Assembly (NCBI GenBank): GCA_016287975.1
Contig: JAEEXV010000229.1
Span: forward strand, 1 to 8,642
Reading direction: 5' to 3'
Source of the DNA: Lentisphaeria bacterium
GTDB taxonomy: Bacteria; Verrucomicrobiota; Lentisphaeria; Oligosphaerales; Oligosphaeraceae
Length of the DNA stretch: 8,642 bases
Under the pieces are notes generated by a model. That model saw only the letters and a program-made list of their open reading frames with translations, had not been told where the DNA came from and ran no database searches. Shown in pieces: positions 6,338 through 8,642 of this stretch (positions are counted from its first letter, which is position 1; each line of letters begins with the position of its first letter). The position numbers were made by a program, and so were the translations under genes.

Positions 6338-8086
6338 CTACTGGGCGGCGGGGCGGTTGACGATGGAATCGCGGAACGGGAGTTGGAGGAAGAAGATGGT
6401 GTATTCCTGGCGCGGGGTCATCTTGCCGTTGGCGAGGAACTGCTGCCAGGGGGCGAGGAAGGTCTCGCGGAAATGGGGGGTCAGGCTTGCGGACTGGTCG
6501 TCGACCTTGGTGAAGGCGTCGGTGGCGTTGAGGGCGTTCTGGAATTCCTTGACAATCTGGTAGCGTCCCTCGTTGGTGGGGACGAGGCCCGCGATGTACA
6601 TCTTGCCGAGGACGGGGAGTTGGCTGACGGGGATGACGGGGGGATAGACGGGCGGGGAATCGACGGATTCCTGGGCGGCGGTCTCGGCGGCGGCACGCGC
6701 AGCGCCGCGTGCGAAACGGCGCTCCTCGGCGGGGCGCGCGGTGGTTTCAGGGGCGCGGTTGTCGTCCTGGAAGGCGAATTCATCGGCGAGGTAGATGCAC
6801 CAGTCGCCAGAGTGGGAACTGTTGGTATTGCGCGCCTGCACCCAGCACTGGAGGGTCTCGATAAATCGCTGGGAGCGCAAGGCGACCTCGACGACGGGGA
6901 GCATGCGGCGTTGCTGATATGCGATTTGCCGGTATGCGTTTTCGAGCTGCGGGATGGTTCGCAGGCAGGCTTCGGCCTCGGCCTCTTGCAGTTGGATTTG
7001 AGTGAGGCGTCGGTTCAGTTCCTGGCTGCGGTTGGTGATATGGAAGGAGGCGGCGAGGATGAGCAGGAGGATAGCGAGCAGCAGATAGGGGAGGGCGTCG
7101 CGGCGGCGTTGTTTCCAGAGGAGCGATTCCGGAAGCAGCGCGAGGTGGAAGCGGGAGACCCCGAGCGCCTGGAGGGCAAGGCCGTATGCGACGGTGAGGC
7201 ATGGATAGACGCCCGCGGTTTCGGGGCCGCCGTTGCTGCCCGTAGGGCAGTCTCGAATGGGGACGCCGAGGATGGAGACGGGGGCGTCTAGGCGGCGGGA
7301 GAGGATGGCGGGGAGTTCGGCGGAGAGGGCGCCACCGCCAGAGAGCCAGATCTGTCGGAGTTGTGGGGCGGCGAGGCCAGGGAGGGAGTCGAGCCAGCGC
7401 TGGAGGAAGTTGAGGCAGGCGTCGGCGAGGTCGGTCTCGGAGGTGTCGGGGAGGCCGAGGGGGAGGGCGCCGATGAGCTGGAGGCGTCCCTGCCAGTAGA
7501 GGGCGAGGATGGATTCGTGGCTGCCTGCATCGAGGAGCAATTGGAGTTCGGGCTTGGCGGCGGCGACGGGATGAAGAGCCTCGAAGGCGTTGGCGAGGGC
7601 GAGGCCATTTCCAGTGAACTGCTCGACGGCGACGGCGGATTCCTCGTGGAATGCGAGGCGCTGGTCGAGGAAGTCGGCGCGGCAGATGGCGAGGAGGACG
7701 GGGTTGGTCTGGCCAGACAGTGCGGGCAGGGGCTGGAAGTCATGCACGAAGTCCTCGCCCGAAAGCCCCCCCAGTTGACGGGTTTGATAACTGACGAGTT
7801 TGGAGAGCTTGGAACGGCTGTGGATCGGGGGGAAGTCCGAGACCAGCGTGTTGACCTCGGACTGGGGGAGCCCGCAGCACGCAGGATGCCCCGAGAGGCG
7901 GTTGCCGATCAGCCAGTCCGCAAAGGCCGCGGACAGTTCCTCTGGCGCAATCAGCCCCTCCTGCTGCTGGGACAAATAGGTCAGTCCCGAAATGACATGG
8001 CCGTTCCCGCGCCGCGAAAGCAGCACGGCCTTGCCGCTGCTGTCTCCGCAGTCCAAGCCCAGTGCTGTATGGTGGCGGACGGTCAT
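6338..8086 (-). CDS. pilM: PilM-PilN fusion, pilus/secretion platform protein
   Basis: The 582-residue product combines two usually separate proteins. Residues 1-310 are a PilM-like actin fold: GLDCGDSSGKAVLL at 10-23 (phosphate 1), LLLDAGSHESILAL at 183-196 (phosphate 2), IWLSGGGALSAELPAIL at 246-262 (adenosine site) and VAYGLALQALG at 299-309. FHLALLPESLLWKQRRR at 313-329 then matches the 'INLLP...RRR' N-terminus of PilN, followed by a membrane helix at about 332-348, a coiled-coil-like stretch to about 395, and a periplasmic part. Ala/Arg-rich residues 450-480 look like a disordered insert before the strand-helix segment KMYIAGLVPTNEGRYQIVKEFQNAL. In separate-protein systems cytoplasmic PilM binds the PilN N-terminal tail; here they are covalently linked. 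It is the first gene of the operon, preceded by a possible TAAAAT box. The ATG at 8086 sits nine codons before the phosphate-1 motif, as expected. No Shine-Dalgarno is present. Confidence 0.85.
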   Translation of the reverse strand: MTVRHHTALGLDCGDSSGKAVLLSRRGNGHVISGLTYLSQQQEGLIAPEELSAAFADWLIGNRLSGHPACCGLPQSEVNTLVSDFPPIHSRSKLSKLVSYQTRQLGGLSGEDFVHDFQPLPALSGQTNPVLLAICRADFLDQRLAFHEESAVAVEQFTGNGLALANAFEALHPVAAAKPELQLLLDAGSHESILALYWQGRLQLIGALPLGLPDTSETDLADACLNFLQRWLDSLPGLAAPQLRQIWLSGGGALSAELPAILSRRLDAPVSILGVPIRDCPTGSNGGPETAGVYPCLTVAYGLALQALGVSRFHLALLPESLLWKQRRRDALPYLLLAILLLILAASFHITNRSQELNRRLTQIQLQEAEAEACLRTIPQLENAYRQIAYQQRRMLPVVEVALRSQRFIETLQCWVQARNTNSSHSGDWCIYLADEFAFQDDNRAPETTARPAEERRFARGAARAAAETAAQESVDSPPVYPPVIPVSQLPVLGKMYIAGLVPTNEGRYQIVKEFQNALNATDAFTKVDDQSASLTPHFRETFLAPWQQFLANGKMTPRQEYTIFFLQLPFRDSIVNRPAAQ

Positions 8087-8101
8087 GGGGAGAATCTGAG
8101 T

Positions 8102-8107
8102 ATTTTA
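8102..8107 (-). promoter_or_regulatory. Possible -10 box for the pilus-type operon
   Basis: TAAAAT on the minus strand matches five of six bases of the sigma-70 -10 consensus, 15 bp before the operon's first ATG, in a locally AT-rich patch. A start about 7 nt downstream would give a very short or leaderless-like 5' end, in line with the absent Shine-Dalgarno. No good -35 hexamer is visible at 16-18 bp, so this is tentative. Confidence 0.35.
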
Positions 8108-8158
8108 GAGGAATGCGAATGCGGGGAATGATTCGGAGTGCCCTGCCGCAACGGACTG

Positions 8159-8178
8159 CCGACGGGCAAGCCCGCCGG
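8159..8178 (-). repeat. 20-nt palindrome, GTGCC-flank family
   Basis: The plus strand reads ccgacgggc-aa-gcccgccgg: 9+2+9 nt with one mismatch that becomes a G.U pair only in minus-strand RNA. Its minus-strand flank is GTGTGCC. Core and flank are nearly identical to those of the array at 1-390, about 8 kb away. Confidence 0.85.
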
Positions 8179-8193
8179 CACACGGGGGAGTTC
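8178..8193. repeat. 16-nt direct repeat, copy A
   Basis: gcacacgggggagttc occurs here and again at 8507-8522, in each case directly beside a palindrome of the GTGCC family. This suggests that the repeated element is longer than the hairpin at these two sites. Confidence 0.85.
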
Positions 8194-8216
8194 ACTGGGG
8201 GCGGGCAAGCGGGGGG

Positions 8217-8339
8217 CGGCTTCCGCCGCAAGAATGCGGCGGCACAGCACCGCGGAGGCTGGTGGGCGGCGCAGGCGGCGCGAAAACAGCGGGGGTGGCG
8301 CGGGTCAGTGGAAATGGGCGATGGCGCGGAATCGGCGGG
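8217..8339. repeat. 123-bp direct repeat, copy A
   Basis: This segment, starting cggcttccgccgcaagaatg, recurs at 8372-8494 with an offset of 155 bp and, by hand alignment, only four substitutions (8305, 8307, 8309, 8333). It carries a palindrome near its left end at 8223-8242. The few differences point to a recent duplication or gene conversion. Confidence 0.92.
8223..8242 (-). repeat. 20-nt hairpin, 8-bp stem with AGAA centre
   Basis: ccgccgca-agaa-tgcggcgg is a perfect 8-bp stem with a 4-nt centre. On the minus strand it is preceded by GTG and reads GTGCCGCC...TTCTTGCGG, so flank and CTTG-like centre match the other palindromes while the stem differs. Confidence 0.85.
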
Positions 8340-8371
8340 TTGTCTCGGCGGGCTGGCGCGTTGGCGGGGGT

Positions 8372-8494
8372 CGGCTTCCGCCGCAAGAATGCGGCGGCAC
8401 AGCACCGCGGAGGCTGGTGGGCGGCGCAGGCGGCGCGAAAACAGCGGGGGTGGCGCGGGGCGGGGGAAATGGGCGATGGCGCGGAATTGGCGGG
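8372..8494. repeat. 123-bp direct repeat, copy B
   Basis: This is the second copy of the segment at 8217-8339, 155 bp away, with four substitutions. A 32-bp spacer separates the copies. Confidence 0.92.
8378..8397 (-). repeat. 20-nt hairpin, second copy
   Basis: This is identical to the hairpin at 8223-8242 and lies at the same place in the second 123-bp repeat. It has the same minus-strand GTG flank. Confidence 0.85.
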
Positions 8495-8506
8495 GAAAGC
8501 CCGCCA
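8488..8506 (-). repeat. 19-nt palindrome, GTGTGC-flank family
   Basis: tggcggg-gaaag-cccgcca is a perfect 7-bp stem with a 5-nt loop and a GTGTGC flank on the minus strand. It overlaps the right end of 123-bp copy B and abuts the 16-nt repeat at 8507-8522. Confidence 0.75.
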
Positions 8507-8522
8507 GCACACGGGGGAGTTC
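8507..8522. repeat. 16-nt direct repeat, copy B
   Basis: This is an exact copy of the sequence at 8178-8193, 329 bp away, again directly beside a palindrome. Confidence 0.85.
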
Positions 8523-8576
8523 TATGCGGCGGGGCGCCAGGCGGGGCAGATGGCCAGCGGACAGATTCGCCAATGG

Positions 8577-8642
8577 CTATTTCTTTGCAGGCGCGGCAGC
8601 GGCGGGCTTGGCGGGCGCTGCGGGGGCGGGCTTTGCGGGCGC
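8577..8642 (-). CDS. C-terminal end of an Ala/Pro/Lys-rich-tailed protein (partial)
   Basis: From the window edge one minus-strand frame reads 21 residues to a TAG at 8577. The tail is built of APAKPA-like units and ends APAKK. Such tails occur on DNA- or RNA-binding proteins, ribosomal proteins and surface-anchoring linkers, so no function can be given. The very regular Ala-Pro-Lys pattern ending at a stop codon, rather than in noncoding repeat, makes a real gene end likely. It is short enough that chance cannot be excluded. Confidence 0.55.
   Translation of the reverse strand, partial: APAKPAPAAPAKPAAAAPAKK

Larger units (their letters stand above)
8087..8576. other. 490-bp repeat-rich noncoding region
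   Basis: Between the upstream gene's stop codon and the PilM-PilN start lie a 123-bp duplication, four palindromes and a second pair of 16-nt direct repeats. Open frames cross it, but their translations repeat with the DNA and look like no known protein. I see no tRNA or CRISPR structure. The part nearest the operon (8087-8158) is less GC-rich and probably holds the promoter. Confidence 0.75.

Noticed and set aside
2138..7291. Long plus-strand open frames (for example 2138-3058, 4259-5344, 5074-6360, 6266-7291)
   Set aside because: They are antisense to well-supported minus-strand genes, rich in Gly/Glu/Asp/Val as expected from the complement of GC-rich coding DNA, and show no recognisable domain.
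8192..8573. Minus-strand open frames over the 8.2-8.57 kb region
   Set aside because: Their Pro/Arg/Ala-rich translations repeat with the 123-bp DNA repeat and lack domains or conserved starts. This is noncoding repeat DNA.

Overview
The window is GC-rich, and every gene I can support lies on the minus strand, so transcription runs from high to low coordinates. The gene set points to the PVC superphylum (Verrucomicrobiota/Lentisphaerota/Kiritimatiellota). The main clue is a PilM-like actin fold fused to a PilN-like segment, followed by a PilO-like protein with the architecture of Akkermansia Amuc_1100. Near-absence of Shine-Dalgarno sequences and abundant intergenic palindromes fit this but do not prove it. 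The assignment is inference from protein character, without a database search.

Layout in transcription order: (1) 8642-8577 is the Ala/Pro/Lys-rich C-terminal tail of a protein that begins outside the window. (2) 8576-8087 is a 490-bp noncoding stretch with a duplicated 123-bp segment, several 20-nt hairpins and a possible -10 box. (3) 8086-3128 is a compact four-gene operon for a type IV pilus / type II secretion-like machine: a PilM-PilN fusion, a PilO-like protein, a short PilP/GspC-like protein with 17 consecutive prolines, and a GspE/PilB-type assembly ATPase. (4) 3127-3011 is a 117-bp gap with a -10-like TACAAT. (5) 3010-1702 holds the housekeeping pair pyrH (UMP kinase) and frr (ribosome recycling factor). 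(6) After a 104-bp gap with two perfect palindromes comes a TolB-like periplasmic beta-propeller (1597-407). (7) 390-1 is a tandem repeat array just downstream of that gene.

The pilus-type operon would supply an inner-membrane alignment platform (PilM/N/O/P) and the ATPase that drives pilin or pseudopilin assembly. No secretin, platform protein (PilC/GspF), pilin or prepilin peptidase is in the window. pyrH and frr are classic translation/nucleotide neighbours, here without the usual rpsB-tsf upstream. TolB normally works with Pal in envelope maintenance, but no pal is visible.

The least ordinary feature is noncoding: a family of about 20-nt palindromes in three of the gaps. Most have a GTG(TG)CC-like flank on the minus strand and a CTTG-like centre, all point the same way, and their stem sequences differ while pairing is kept, partly by G.U pairs that would form only in minus-strand RNA. 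They look like REP-type elements or a repeated RNA structure and are the best candidate for something undescribed.
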